Shown one piece after another: positions 33,134 through 41,368 of a stretch of 61,730 nt of DNA. The DNA lies in assembly GCA_943353835.1 (NCBI GenBank), contig CALRBA010000003.1:1-61730 (forward strand). The letters run 5' to 3'. The stretch comes from Candidatus Nomurabacteria bacterium. Lineage in GTDB: Bacteria; Patescibacteriota; Minisyncoccia; Phycocordibacterales; Phycocordibacteraceae. Both the position numbers and the translations under genes were made by a program. Below the pieces are notes generated by a model that did no database searches, was not told the DNA's origin, and saw only the letters and a list, made by a program, of their open reading frames with translations. Every line of letters begins with the position of its first letter. Position 1 is the stretch's first letter.

Positions 33134-34210
33134 ATGAATAAGGGCATACATGCGAAGAAGAGTGGCAAGGTGGGTAGTAAATCCGCCACATTTTCATTTG
33201 ATAGCGCAATGCTTGTGAAAAAACTTCTTTCTGCAGCGTCGGAGCGCGCCCGCGAAGTACTCGTACGCCGTTTTGGTTTGGGCACCAACACCGAGCGCGA
33301 GACGCTTGAATCTATCGGCGACCGAACCAGTATCACGCGCGAGCGCGTTCGCCAAATTGAGGCTGCCGGTCTTGATGCTGTTAGAGTGAGTAAAGCGTTT
33401 AAGGATTCCATCGGAGCATTTGAAGAAATCACACAGTATATACATTCTATCGGCGCCATCGTGCCTGAAGAGACTCTTCTTTCAGCACTCGGCAAGGATG
33501 AAAAGAGCCGTAACCGTTTCCGTTTTTTCCTCGTAGTTAATTCCGCATTTTTCCGCGAACGCGAGACGAACGACTTTCTAGCACGCTGGCACGTTGACCA
33601 CGCGACCGCTAAGCATATTCACGATGCGCTTTCAAAACTCTATTCGTCTCTTTCTGACGACGATGTGATGTCCGAGGGAGCACTTCTTGACCGTTTTCTT
33701 GACGAACTTAAGGAGGTGAACGACTCGTATAAGAATGATGAGGTGTTGAAACGCTGGCTATCGCTTTCTAAACACATCGGTAGTAATCCGCTTGCCGAGT
33801 GGGGTCGTGCCACGGCGCCGGCCATCCGTATCAAAGGCGTTCGCGACTATGCGTATCTCGCCATAAAACGTCACGGGGAACCGATGCACTTCTCCGAAGT
33901 GGCTTCGACGATTGGTTCTCTCTTCTCTAAGAAGGCGCACATTGCCACAACGCACAACGAACTCATTAAGGACCCTCGCTTCGTGCTCGTCGGGCGCGGT
34001 ATCTACGCGCTTACCGAATGGGGCTATACGCCGGGAGTCGTACGCGATGTTATCCGCGAGACACTTGAGAAAACAGGTCCTCTGAAGAAGGATGAAATCA
34101 TACAACACGTTAAGAAGGCGCGTTTCGTCAAGGACAATACCATTCTTGTGAATCTGAACGACTCACGTTACTTCAAACGAATGAAAGACGGGCGGTACGC
34201 AGCTGTTTAA
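33134..34210 (+). CDS. Sigma region 4 / HARE-HTH fusion regulator
   Basis: A 358-residue protein. Residues about 30-85 match sigma-70 region 4 (ERAREVLVRRFGLGTNTERETLESIGDRTSITRERVRQIEAAGLDAV), the helix-turn-helix that reads -35 elements. No region 2 or 3 is present. The middle is helical. Residues about 245-310 (RHGEPMHFSEVASTIGSLF...LVGRGIYALTEWGY) resemble a HARE-HTH domain as in RNA polymerase delta, and the last 45 residues form a further winged-helix-like unit. It probably binds DNA and RNA polymerase. Start MNKGIHAKK at 33134 chosen; GTG at 33092 is possible. TATAAT at about 33074 and CATACT at about 33113 lie upstream. Confidence 0.75.
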   Translation: MNKGIHAKKSGKVGSKSATFSFDSAMLVKKLLSAASERAREVLVRRFGLGTNTERETLESIGDRTSITRERVRQIEAAGLDAVRVSKAFKDSIGAFEEITQYIHSIGAIVPEETLLSALGKDEKSRNRFRFFLVVNSAFFRERETNDFLARWHVDHATAKHIHDALSKLYSSLSDDDVMSEGALLDRFLDELKEVNDSYKNDEVLKRWLSLSKHIGSNPLAEWGRATAPAIRIKGVRDYAYLAIKRHGEPMHFSEVASTIGSLFSKKAHIATTHNELIKDPRFVLVGRGIYALTEWGYTPGVVRDVIRETLEKTGPLKKDEIIQHVKKARFVKDNTILVNLNDSRYFKRMKDGRYAAV

Positions 34211-34219
34211 ACACACTAT

Positions 34220-34259
34220 AAACAATCCGCATCCGCCGATAGGCGGATGCGGATTGTTT
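34220..34259 (+). terminator. Strong terminator after the sigma4/HARE gene
   Basis: 18-bp perfect stem (core CAATCCGCATCCGCC/GGCGGATGCGGATTG, loop GATA) followed by TTTTCTT. The -10 box of the next gene begins 6 nt later. Confidence 0.88.
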
Positions 34260-34278
34260 TCTTGCTATACTGAAACTG

Positions 34279-35643
34279 ATGATACCGTTTATGAAGGCAG
34301 TTGAGGCTCTGCGTAAATCGTTTACAGGCAAGACTGGTGTCAGACTTGAACCGTGGCCTCTGTTCGTTTTCGGATTGGTAATACTCTTTATGGCATATAT
34401 CTTTATGCCAAAAATTGTTTCGTTGGCTTTCTCAATATCTCTGTTTCTCGCACCGCTTTGGTTGCCGTTCCTTCTCGTCGGCGGCGCTAAAGCGCTTTGG
34501 CTTACATTAAAACGAAGTGAATTTATCGCTTCAAGAAATAACGTTCTCCTAGAGATTAAGCCACCGCGCAATCTGGTGAAGACACCCCTCGCGATGGAGG
34601 CATTTATTTCCAGCATCCATTTATCTCCGTTAGAGAGCAATTGGTATGCGGTTTGGATTAAAGGAGGTGTTCGCCCATGGTGGTCGCTGGAAATCGCGTC
34701 TTTTGAAGGGAGGGTGCACTTCTTCATCTGGACACAGGCGAATTATCGCCGAATCGTAGAATCGCAGATGTATGCGCAATATCCAGGTGTGCAGATAGTT
34801 GAAGCTCCTGATTATACGAAATTGATTAGTGCAGACCCGGAAGAGTGGAGTGTCTGGGGAACTGATTTTAAACAGTCCAACGAAGACCCTCTACCGATTA
34901 AGACATATATAGAATACGGGATGGACAAGGTGCAGAAGGAGCCTGAACAGGTAGACCCTCTCGCGAATCTCATTGAATTTATGGGCTCAATAGGGAAGGG
35001 TGAGTATCTCTGGCTCCAATACGTTATTAGAGTTCATAAAGGAGAGAAATATCATAAGACTAATAAAAAAGGTAAAGCATATACATGGAAGGATCAAGCT
35101 GAAGAGCTTGTAGATGAGATTCGTAAGAAGACGCGCGACTCTTATATAGACCCCATATCTGGCGAAGAGCGACCCGGATTCCCGAATCCGACTAAGGGTC
35201 AATCGGAGAAAATTGCCGCTATTGAACGTAATGTGTCCAAACTCGCCTTTGACGTCGGAGCGCGTTCAATCTATATAGCGAAACCTGACAAATTCAATCC
35301 TGTGATGATTACCCACATGATTAGTCTCTTTAAGCCCTTTAATACAGTCGGATGGAACGATATCAACTCAAGTGACTGGCTGAAACGGTTTGACGATTAT
35401 CCTTGGGAAGTAGGTGCGGCTAAAATGAAAAAGCATTATTCGCGCAAGCTTGTAGAGGCGTTCCGTCGCAGACAGTTTTTCCACGACCCGTTTTATTACG
35501 GGGTTTCTAAAGACGAAATAATGGTGATGAGTACAGAAGAAATCGCGACCATCTTCCATATCCCGTCAAGTTCTGTCGGGACACCTGGGCTAGAACGCAT
35601 TCAATCTGCGACAGGCGAAGCTCCTTCCAATCTGCCTACATAA
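34279..35643 (+). CDS. ATPase-less paralogue of the VirD4-like protein
   Basis: A 454-residue protein. Two N-terminal membrane helices (PLFVFGLVILFMAYIFM and FSISLFLAPLWLPFLLVGG) precede a domain that parallels the accessory half of the 922-residue ATPase. Matching blocks: SLEIASFEGRVHFFIW...ESQMYAQYPGVQIVEAPDY against ALELAV...EKQMLAVFPDAHLVPQPYDY; DPLANLIEFMGSIGKGE against DPLNAITNAFAKIEHTGE; STEEIATIFHIPSSSVGTPGLERIQS against LRELTTMYHFPPSGIASSPHLKQ. It stops where the motor would begin; no Walker motif exists. mltG follows after 4 nt. TATACT is 7 nt before the ATG. Confidence 0.82.
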   Translation: MIPFMKAVEALRKSFTGKTGVRLEPWPLFVFGLVILFMAYIFMPKIVSLAFSISLFLAPLWLPFLLVGGAKALWLTLKRSEFIASRNNVLLEIKPPRNLVKTPLAMEAFISSIHLSPLESNWYAVWIKGGVRPWWSLEIASFEGRVHFFIWTQANYRRIVESQMYAQYPGVQIVEAPDYTKLISADPEEWSVWGTDFKQSNEDPLPIKTYIEYGMDKVQKEPEQVDPLANLIEFMGSIGKGEYLWLQYVIRVHKGEKYHKTNKKGKAYTWKDQAEELVDEIRKKTRDSYIDPISGEERPGFPNPTKGQSEKIAAIERNVSKLAFDVGARSIYIAKPDKFNPVMITHMISLFKPFNTVGWNDINSSDWLKRFDDYPWEVGAAKMKKHYSRKLVEAFRRRQFFHDPFYYGVSKDEIMVMSTEEIATIFHIPSSSVGTPGLERIQSATGEAPSNLPT

Positions 35644-35647
35644 CCGT

Positions 35648-36616
35648 ATGGATCCCGTTAGAAATTTTTGCAAACTTTATGTGTGGTGGTTCTGTTCATT
35701 CACCGTCGCCGTAGTCCTCGTCGGCGGTTATACGTTACTGTTCGCATCGCCGTCAGACTTTCCTTCAGGGAGCATTGTAGTCATTGTTCGCGGAGCGTCA
35801 GTGTCTGACATATCTAAACAATTATCAGACGCGAATATAATTAAGCACCAATCAGTCTTGAATTTAATACTACGAATTTCCGGAGCGAGTTCTAACGTGA
35901 AGTCCGGCGGATATCTTTTTAAAAATCCGGAAAATGTATTTACAATTGCAAATCGGCTAGCCACTGGCGCGTACGGTCTCCCTCCGGTTCGTATCACATT
36001 TCCGGAAGGCATAACGGTGCGCGACATAGCAGAAAAAATTGTTGAGACACTACCTCTCATATCCGAATCAGATTTTATTTCGCTTGGTAAATCGTATGAG
36101 GGATATCTATTTCCTGACACGTATCTTTTCCCGCCGGACGCGACGGCTCAGTCTGTAATTGACACGATGCGCGCTAACTTTGATTTAAAAATTGTCCCGT
36201 TATTGAGCGAGATTAAAGCCTCCGGACACTCAATTGCAGACATTGTCATTATTGCATCTCTAGTAGAAAAAGAAGCGCGAACGATTGAAAGCAAGCGTAT
36301 TGTGGCAGGTATTTTATGGAACCGATTAAAACTCGGTATGCCACTTCAAGTAGATGCGGTGTTCGGCTACATTTTTAACCGCGACACATACTCGCCGTCA
36401 TATGAAGATTTAAAAGTCGCTTCACCATATAACACCTATCTCCACACCGGTCTTCCTCCCGGACCGATAGCTAATCCAGGGCTTGAGAGCATTCAAGCGG
36501 CACTGAACCCGACAAAAACAAATTATCTCTACTACCTAACTGGCAAAGATGATTTAATGCATTACGCCACCACCTACGCGGAGCATCAGACGAATCAGAG
36601 AAAATACCTAAAATAA
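35648..36616 (+). CDS. mltG: Endolytic transglycosylase MltG
   Basis: Membrane-anchored YceG/MltG enzyme that cleaves nascent glycan strands and ends their growth. One N-terminal helix (FTVAVVLVGGYTLLF), a LysM-like segment, then FPEGITVRDIAEKI, YEGYLFPDTYLFPP, IIASLVEKEAR (catalytic Glu), GILWNRLKLGMPLQVDAVFGY and TYLHTGLPPGPIANPGLESI. Length 322 is normal. It is adjacent to the ATPase-less VirD4 paralogue, so local wall opening for a trans-envelope machine is conceivable. Confidence 0.96.
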   Translation: MDPVRNFCKLYVWWFCSFTVAVVLVGGYTLLFASPSDFPSGSIVVIVRGASVSDISKQLSDANIIKHQSVLNLILRISGASSNVKSGGYLFKNPENVFTIANRLATGAYGLPPVRITFPEGITVRDIAEKIVETLPLISESDFISLGKSYEGYLFPDTYLFPPDATAQSVIDTMRANFDLKIVPLLSEIKASGHSIADIVIIASLVEKEARTIESKRIVAGILWNRLKLGMPLQVDAVFGYIFNRDTYSPSYEDLKVASPYNTYLHTGLPPGPIANPGLESIQAALNPTKTNYLYYLTGKDDLMHYATTYAEHQTNQRKYLK

Positions 36617-36634
36617 CTCTCTGCCGAGAGGGGC

Positions 36635-36662
36635 TTGACAGCGGGTCAAAAGGGTGTATTAT
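36635..36662 (+). promoter_or_regulatory. Sigma-70 promoter of the LysM gene
   Basis: TTGACA (36635-36640), 16 nt and TATTAT (36657-36662). This is the best -35/-10 match in the window; leader of about 68 nt. Confidence 0.8.
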
Positions 36663-36736
36663 AGTAAATGGGAATTCGTGTCGGCATTGCCCGTGGGGGC
36701 GATGGATGCGAAGGCTCGTTGACAGAGGAGAACGGT

Positions 36737-37801
36737 ATGAGAACGATTGTACGTTTGGCAGTAATCCTGTTCGTGGTGGTGACTTCGGTTGCCTTCGGAG
36801 CGCAAGATATGCAGCAGAAGTACACGGTGCAGAAGGGAGATAACCTCTGGAACTTATCAGGGGATAGACTTCGTGATCCGTTGATGTGGCAGCAAGTAGT
36901 GAAGGACAACCCCTTCCTCGCACAGCCCGGACGCAAGTTCGAGCAGGACGGTAAGACGGTTGTCGTGATTCGCCCAGGCGAAAAGTTGGTTGGTCTCGAG
37001 AAGTTCGGGATCACACCGGCGTTGCCTGCACCGATAGACGCGTTACCAGTAGTAGACCTGAAAGGGTCTGAAACGGGGAACTCGTCATTGCCGTGGTCGA
37101 TCTGGGCAATTCTCGCAATTATTGCAGCGCTGACTGCATGGTGGCTACTTGAGCGAATGCTCAATAAGAGCGCGGCGACTGCGGGAACGCCAGTAGTCCC
37201 TGGGGGTGTGACTGAGCAAACGGCTCGGACACAATTTCAGGAAATGGCGGCGTTACGGCATCAGAGAGCGACCGGCACCTCGCTTCCCACGCAACAGTTC
37301 ATTGTGGTGGATCAAGTTGCGGGACGTATCTCCGGTGTCATGAACGTTCGCTACGCGGATGGTCGTGAAGTGCCACGTCGCCTAAAAGGCGAGCGTGCAT
37401 TCCGTGCGAATGTTCGCTTTCCGAACGGTACAGTGGAAACTCTGTATATGTTGCAGGCGTGTGGCAACGACCTGCGGTACGGCGGAATCAGCCGTTATCT
37501 GCCCGGACCGGAATTTCGGTTCGAGCCGGATGCCCAGCAAGCCACAGCATCGGTTGTACCCGCACCAGCGGCTACTGCAGCACCGGCGCCGGCGCTTGCT
37601 ATCGTTCCGGCAGCGGCACAAGAACCTGCGGCCGCAACACAGCAGGATGAGGCGACGTTCCGGTTTGAGTTCAAACCGGCAAACGACACCGAACCCGGTC
37701 TGGTGAGGGTCAAGGGCGCAAAGCCCAACTTCAATGTCAGTATGGCCAAAGACGGCACGGTGACATTGCGGTATCAGCCGATCGAAGCGTATCGTAAATA
37801 G
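36737..37801 (+). CDS. Secreted or anchored LysM-domain protein
   Basis: A 354-residue protein. The start at 36737 (MRTIVRLAVILFVVVTSVAFGAQ, signal peptide) is set by GAGGAG 6 nt upstream; an in-frame ATG at 36668 would destroy the signal peptide. A LysM domain follows (QKYTVQKGDNLWNLSGDRLRDP), then one membrane helix (WSIWAILAIIAALTAWWLLERML, about 120-145). A compact domain comes next (FIVVDQVAGRISGVMNVRYADGREVPRRLKGERAF), then an Ala/Pro linker. It is expressed alone, with sigma-70 promoter, Shine-Dalgarno and terminator. A peptidoglycan-binding role is inferred. Confidence 0.85.
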   Translation: MRTIVRLAVILFVVVTSVAFGAQDMQQKYTVQKGDNLWNLSGDRLRDPLMWQQVVKDNPFLAQPGRKFEQDGKTVVVIRPGEKLVGLEKFGITPALPAPIDALPVVDLKGSETGNSSLPWSIWAILAIIAALTAWWLLERMLNKSAATAGTPVVPGGVTEQTARTQFQEMAALRHQRATGTSLPTQQFIVVDQVAGRISGVMNVRYADGREVPRRLKGERAFRANVRFPNGTVETLYMLQACGNDLRYGGISRYLPGPEFRFEPDAQQATASVVPAPAATAAPAPALAIVPAAAQEPAAATQQDEATFRFEFKPANDTEPGLVRVKGAKPNFNVSMAKDGTVTLRYQPIEAYRK

Positions 37802-37823
37802 TACGCTTACGAGTAGTACCTTG

Positions 37824-37853
37824 AAGCCCTGCATTCGTGCAGGGCTTTTTTTA
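37824..37853 (+). terminator. Intrinsic terminator after the LysM gene
   Basis: AAGCCCTGCA-TTCG-TGCAGGGCTT followed by TTTTTATT. Confidence 0.92.
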
Positions 37854-37882
37854 TTGAAGCAGAGGTGATTAGATGAGGAGTA

Positions 37883-38833
37883 ATGAACGTAGAAGGGAAG
37901 AAGATATATGTAGGATTATCTGGCGGGGTAGACTCGGCGGTGTCGGCGGCGCTACTTAAACAAGATGGGGCCTTAGTGACGGGTGTGTTTATCAAGGGGT
38001 GGTACCCCGAAGGGATGCCCTGCACATGGGCGACAGAGCGCAGGGATGCGATGCGAGTGGCGGCGCGACTCCACATCCCGTTCCGTACGCTTGATGCGAG
38101 CGCAGAGTACAAGAAGAGCGTGATCGATTATTTGATTAGTGAGTATCGCGCGGGGCGCACTCCGAACCCGGACGTGATGTGCAATAGGGAAGTGAAGTTT
38201 GGCGCCTTCTACCGCTTCGCTATGGCGCAAGGCGCTGACTCTATTGCGATGGGGCACTATCGTAGTGGTGAAAAAGACCAGAGTTATTTTCTATGGGCAG
38301 TGCCAAAAGAGATTTTAAATGCAACCATTTTCCCCGTAGGTAATTTAGAAAAAGATGATGTGAGAAAGCTTGCAAAAAAATTTAATCTGCCTGTGGCCGA
38401 GAAGAAAGACAGTCAGGGCATATGCTTTTTAGGAAGTGTTTCAGTCAAAGAATTTTTGGAAAAAGAATTTGGGAATGATAATCCGGCGCTTTTATATACT
38501 CTTGGTCAGCGTGTTTCGGGCGGGTATGTAGTCTGGAAGGATGTTGAAAAGAAGAAGATTAGGATTTCAAAAACTCTTGCAACTTCAAAACATATCATTC
38601 CTTTTACTAACGCGAATTGGTTTGGAGAATTCTCTACAGTTCAAGAAGCTCAGTATAGGTATCGTGGTAACCGTATACATGGACGTATTGAAAAAAATAG
38701 TTTTATTACCGTCAATTCATTACCTGAAACTCCGGCTCCAGGGCAGTCAATAGTTTTTTACTCGCCTCGCTCAAGCTCCGGCGAAGCGGGCAATGGCACA
38801 GAACTTGTCGGTGGTGGTATCATTGACGCATGA
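37883..38833 (+). CDS. mnmA: tRNA-specific 2-thiouridylase
   Basis: Makes s2U34 in Gln, Lys and Glu tRNAs. PP-loop GLSGGVDSAVSAALL at the N-terminus, NPDVMCNREVKF (nucleophile Cys), MGHY, KDQSYFL, DSQGICFLG (persulfide Cys) and TLGQRVSGGY. At 316 residues it is somewhat short; the loop between GHY and KDQSYFL is reduced. The ATG is preceded by GAGGAG at close range. It overlaps the next gene by 4 nt. Confidence 0.96.
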   Translation: MNVEGKKIYVGLSGGVDSAVSAALLKQDGALVTGVFIKGWYPEGMPCTWATERRDAMRVAARLHIPFRTLDASAEYKKSVIDYLISEYRAGRTPNPDVMCNREVKFGAFYRFAMAQGADSIAMGHYRSGEKDQSYFLWAVPKEILNATIFPVGNLEKDDVRKLAKKFNLPVAEKKDSQGICFLGSVSVKEFLEKEFGNDNPALLYTLGQRVSGGYVVWKDVEKKKIRISKTLATSKHIIPFTNANWFGEFSTVQEAQYRYRGNRIHGRIEKNSFITVNSLPETPAPGQSIVFYSPRSSSGEAGNGTELVGGGIIDA

Positions 38834-39243
38834 ACCGTATGCGCCTTTGGATTTCTGCGGCAATTATCGCATTTATAATTCTAATCATTTTTGCACTCTC
38901 TGTACCGCACACGCGCGATGTCGGAACCGACTCAATACCTTTATCTCAAACAAAGAACGTACCTTCCGTCATATTACGCGACTCGTTCAAGAAAGGTGTA
39001 CACACTATTTCAGGTTCCGTTGAAGCTCCGAACGCCTGTACATCAGTTAACGTTTCAGCAACAGTTCTCGGCGATGCTTCAGGCAAGGAGAATATACTCG
39101 TTACAATATCCATGCCTTCTGATTCAGGTATTTGTCTTCAGTTACCCACTCGCACAAGTTTTCAAACAACAGTTTCAGCGCCGGCGAATCTGCCGATATC
39201 AGCGACCGTTAACGGCTCATTAGCGTCTACAACCTCACCATGA
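38830..39243 (+). CDS. Small membrane-anchored protein, unknown
   Basis: A 137-residue protein: N-terminal helix (LWISAAIIAFIILIIFALSV), then a Ser/Thr-rich beta-type domain with two cysteines (NACTSVNVSATVLG, DSGICLQL). Overlaps both neighbours by 4 nt (ATGA), so it is translated with mnmA and the nuclease gene. No family recognised. Confidence 0.75.
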   Translation: MNRMRLWISAAIIAFIILIIFALSVPHTRDVGTDSIPLSQTKNVPSVILRDSFKKGVHTISGSVEAPNACTSVNVSATVLGDASGKENILVTISMPSDSGICLQLPTRTSFQTTVSAPANLPISATVNGSLASTTSP

Positions 39244-40079
39244 CAACACTACCGGTCATCATTAAAGCTGATGGAACGAACGAAATATTTAATCAAGAGC
39301 TCCTTACAAGGTCTCTTGAACGTTCCGGTGCGGGCGAGTTAACGGCAAAACAGATAGCCGAAACAATTACAAACACGGTCGCTCCAGGGACTTCATCAAA
39401 AGAAATTTATACGCGCGCTTTTTCGCTCCTGCGCAGGGAAGCCCGTCCAGTCGCCGCCAGATACGCATTGCGTCGTGCGCTCCTGGAGCTTGGTCCCACA
39501 GGTCACCCGTTTGAAGATTTCATTTCGCATCTGTATCGTACAGAAGGCTGGCAGGTGGAAACTAGAAAAATAATAAAAGGGAAATGCGTATCGCATGAAG
39601 TAGACTTCTACGCTTCAAATAAAGAACAGAACGAATTTCTCGCCGCAGAACTTAAATATCACAACGATTCCGGATACAAAACAGACTTGAAGGTCGCGTT
39701 ATACGTAAAAAGCCGTTTTGACGATATCTTTGCATGTGACGAATCGGTGCGTTCTTGTCCGATTGACCGTGGCATTCTTGTAACAAATACTAAGTTTACG
39801 TCCGAAGCAATTGCATATTCCGAGTGTTCGGGTGTAGAACTCTTGGGTTGGGGTTATCCGGCGAACAACAATCTTTTCATCCGTATGAGTCGCGCGAAGG
39901 TATATCCGATTACTACACTTACTGGACTTTCCCGCGCCGAGAAATTCCTTCTTATAGAACGCGGTGTCATTGCAGTTGATGAAATTATGAAGAATCGCCG
40001 CGCGCTGGACATATTGCATCTCTCGAGCGAGAGGGTAGGCGAGCTTCTCGCAGAAGCAGACAGCCTCCTTGCGTTTTAG
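39240..40079 (+). CDS. ATP-cone / Mrr-type nuclease fusion
   Basis: A 279-residue protein. Residues about 5-90 form an ATP-cone (VIIKADGTNEIFNQELLTRSL...ITNTVAPGTSSKEIYTRAF), the nucleotide-sensing module of ribonucleotide reductases and NrdR. Residues about 92-215 look like a PD-(D/E)XK nuclease of the Mrr type: GHPFEDFISHLYRTEGWQV, HEVDFYAS (Asp) and LAAELKYHND (ExK). A C-terminal helical part (LTGLSRAEKFLLIERGVI) may be a helix-hairpin-helix. The combination suggests DNA cleavage gated by ATP/dATP. It is the last gene of the mnmA group and faces the Mur ligase tail to tail. Confidence 0.82.
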   Translation: MTTLPVIIKADGTNEIFNQELLTRSLERSGAGELTAKQIAETITNTVAPGTSSKEIYTRAFSLLRREARPVAARYALRRALLELGPTGHPFEDFISHLYRTEGWQVETRKIIKGKCVSHEVDFYASNKEQNEFLAAELKYHNDSGYKTDLKVALYVKSRFDDIFACDESVRSCPIDRGILVTNTKFTSEAIAYSECSGVELLGWGYPANNNLFIRMSRAKVYPITTLTGLSRAEKFLLIERGVIAVDEIMKNRRALDILHLSSERVGELLAEADSLLAF

Positions 40080-40086
40080 TACCCAA

Positions 40087-41346
40087 CTACCTAAGTTCCG
40101 CGAGCTCTTCGCGTGCAACGCCCGCATCGCTCCATGGCATTCTCGTCCCTTTTGGGCCCATGATGTGGTGTTCAGAACCTTTACCAGTAATGAATACCGC
40201 TGAATTTTTTTCAGCCATACGAACCGCCTTTCGTATCGCCTCACGCCGATCAAGAATAAATTCATGAGAGTGATTCTTAATTCCTTTAGCAACGTTATCC
40301 GCGATGTCTTTCGGGTCTTCATCATACGGATCTTCGGTGGTCAGAATGATATGCTCGCAGTGTTTGTCCGCAATTTCTCCCATCACTTTGCGTTTGGCAA
40401 TATCGCGTCCACCGCCAGTACCACCCAAAATACAGATTTTTTTCACGCCTGCATACACGCTATACGCACGGTCAAGTGAGTCGGCCGTGTGCGCGTAATC
40501 CACAATGACAGTAAAGTTTTGTCCTTCATCAATCTTCTCCATACGTCCAGGAATGAGAGTGAATTTCTCCAATGCACTTTTTATGTGTGCAATCGAAATA
40601 CCACGGCTCTCGGCAAAGGTGGCCGCCGCCAGCGCATTCATTATGTTAAATTCCCCCGACAGTTTTAGATGAATCTTTTGTCCTCGCCACTCTATGTCTC
40701 CACCATCTGTGTTTGTTGTAAAAGGCAGCGCATCATCAATGCCATATTTAATTTTTTGTCCTACACGAACAGCAAGAAATTTACCGGCTTCTGCGTCATC
40801 ACGATTTACGACGACAGAATGACTTCCTGTATTTCCTCGTTCAAGAGCGCGAGCAAGACTTACTTTAGCATCAACGTATTTTTCATACGAGCCATGCGCC
40901 TCTATATGTTCCGGCGAGAGATTAGTGAAAATAAGTGCATCAATATCAATGAAAGCATGACGGAATTGTTTCGCGCCCTCTGATGTCATCTCTATTACGG
41001 CATATGTACATTTAGCATCAACAGCCCTGCGAAGAAATTTCTGCAGGCGAGTTCTCCCAGGCATGCTTTGTCGCGACGGATTTTCCTCACTGAGATTCGC
41101 GATTTTAAGTCGATTGCTATTCACGAGTGCAACACGAAATCCTGCTTCTTCCAATATCGCCGAGGTAAGCTCGGTGGTGGACGTCTTGCCCTTGGTGCCC
41201 GTAACACCGACGACGTAAAGATGGCGAGAAGGGAAGCGGTAATAGACAGCCCCCACTCCTGCAAGTAGATAGTGATACGTCGGCTGTGTCGCAGAGAAAA
41301 GCGCTTTTGGAATGAGAGATTTTATCGACCGAAGAATTTTTTCCAT
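40087..41346 (-). CDS. MurE-like Mur ligase lacking the N-terminal domain
   Basis: A 419-residue ATP-dependent amino-acid ligase of the Mur family. VVGVTGTKGKTSTTELTSAIL (P-loop), IEMTSEG, FTNLSPEHIEAHGSYEKYVDAK, GEFNIMNALAA, ILGGTGGGRDIAKR and ITGKGSEHH are present. The UDP-sugar-binding N-terminal domain of MurE is replaced by a short hydrophobic segment (LIPKALFSATQPTYHYLLAGVGAVYY). The position of the diaminopimelate motif DNPR reads EDPYDEDP, so the added amino acid is unclear. It could be MurE proper or a CPR-specific tripeptide ligase. Confidence 0.85.
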   Translation of the reverse strand: MEKILRSIKSLIPKALFSATQPTYHYLLAGVGAVYYRFPSRHLYVVGVTGTKGKTSTTELTSAILEEAGFRVALVNSNRLKIANLSEENPSRQSMPGRTRLQKFLRRAVDAKCTYAVIEMTSEGAKQFRHAFIDIDALIFTNLSPEHIEAHGSYEKYVDAKVSLARALERGNTGSHSVVVNRDDAEAGKFLAVRVGQKIKYGIDDALPFTTNTDGGDIEWRGQKIHLKLSGEFNIMNALAAATFAESRGISIAHIKSALEKFTLIPGRMEKIDEGQNFTVIVDYAHTADSLDRAYSVYAGVKKICILGGTGGGRDIAKRKVMGEIADKHCEHIILTTEDPYDEDPKDIADNVAKGIKNHSHEFILDRREAIRKAVRMAEKNSAVFITGKGSEHHIMGPKGTRMPWSDAGVAREELAELR

Positions 41347-41352
41347 GCGTGC

Positions 41353-41359
41353 TATAGTA
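41353..41359. promoter_or_regulatory. Overlapping divergent -10 boxes
   Basis: TATAGT on the plus strand (41353-41358) is 10 nt before the nuclease ATG at 41369. On the minus strand TACTAT (41359-41354) is 7 nt before the Mur ligase ATG at 41346. Confidence 0.5.
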
Positions 41360-41368
41360 GTTTATCAT

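Noticed and set aside
36668-36736. N-terminal extension of the LysM protein
   Set aside because: An in-frame ATG exists at 36668, but it would bury the signal peptide, whereas ATG 36737 has a Shine-Dalgarno at proper distance.
39699-40325. 208-codon leftward open frame across two genes
   Set aside because: Antisense to the nuclease fusion and out of frame with the Mur ligase; low-complexity basic product.
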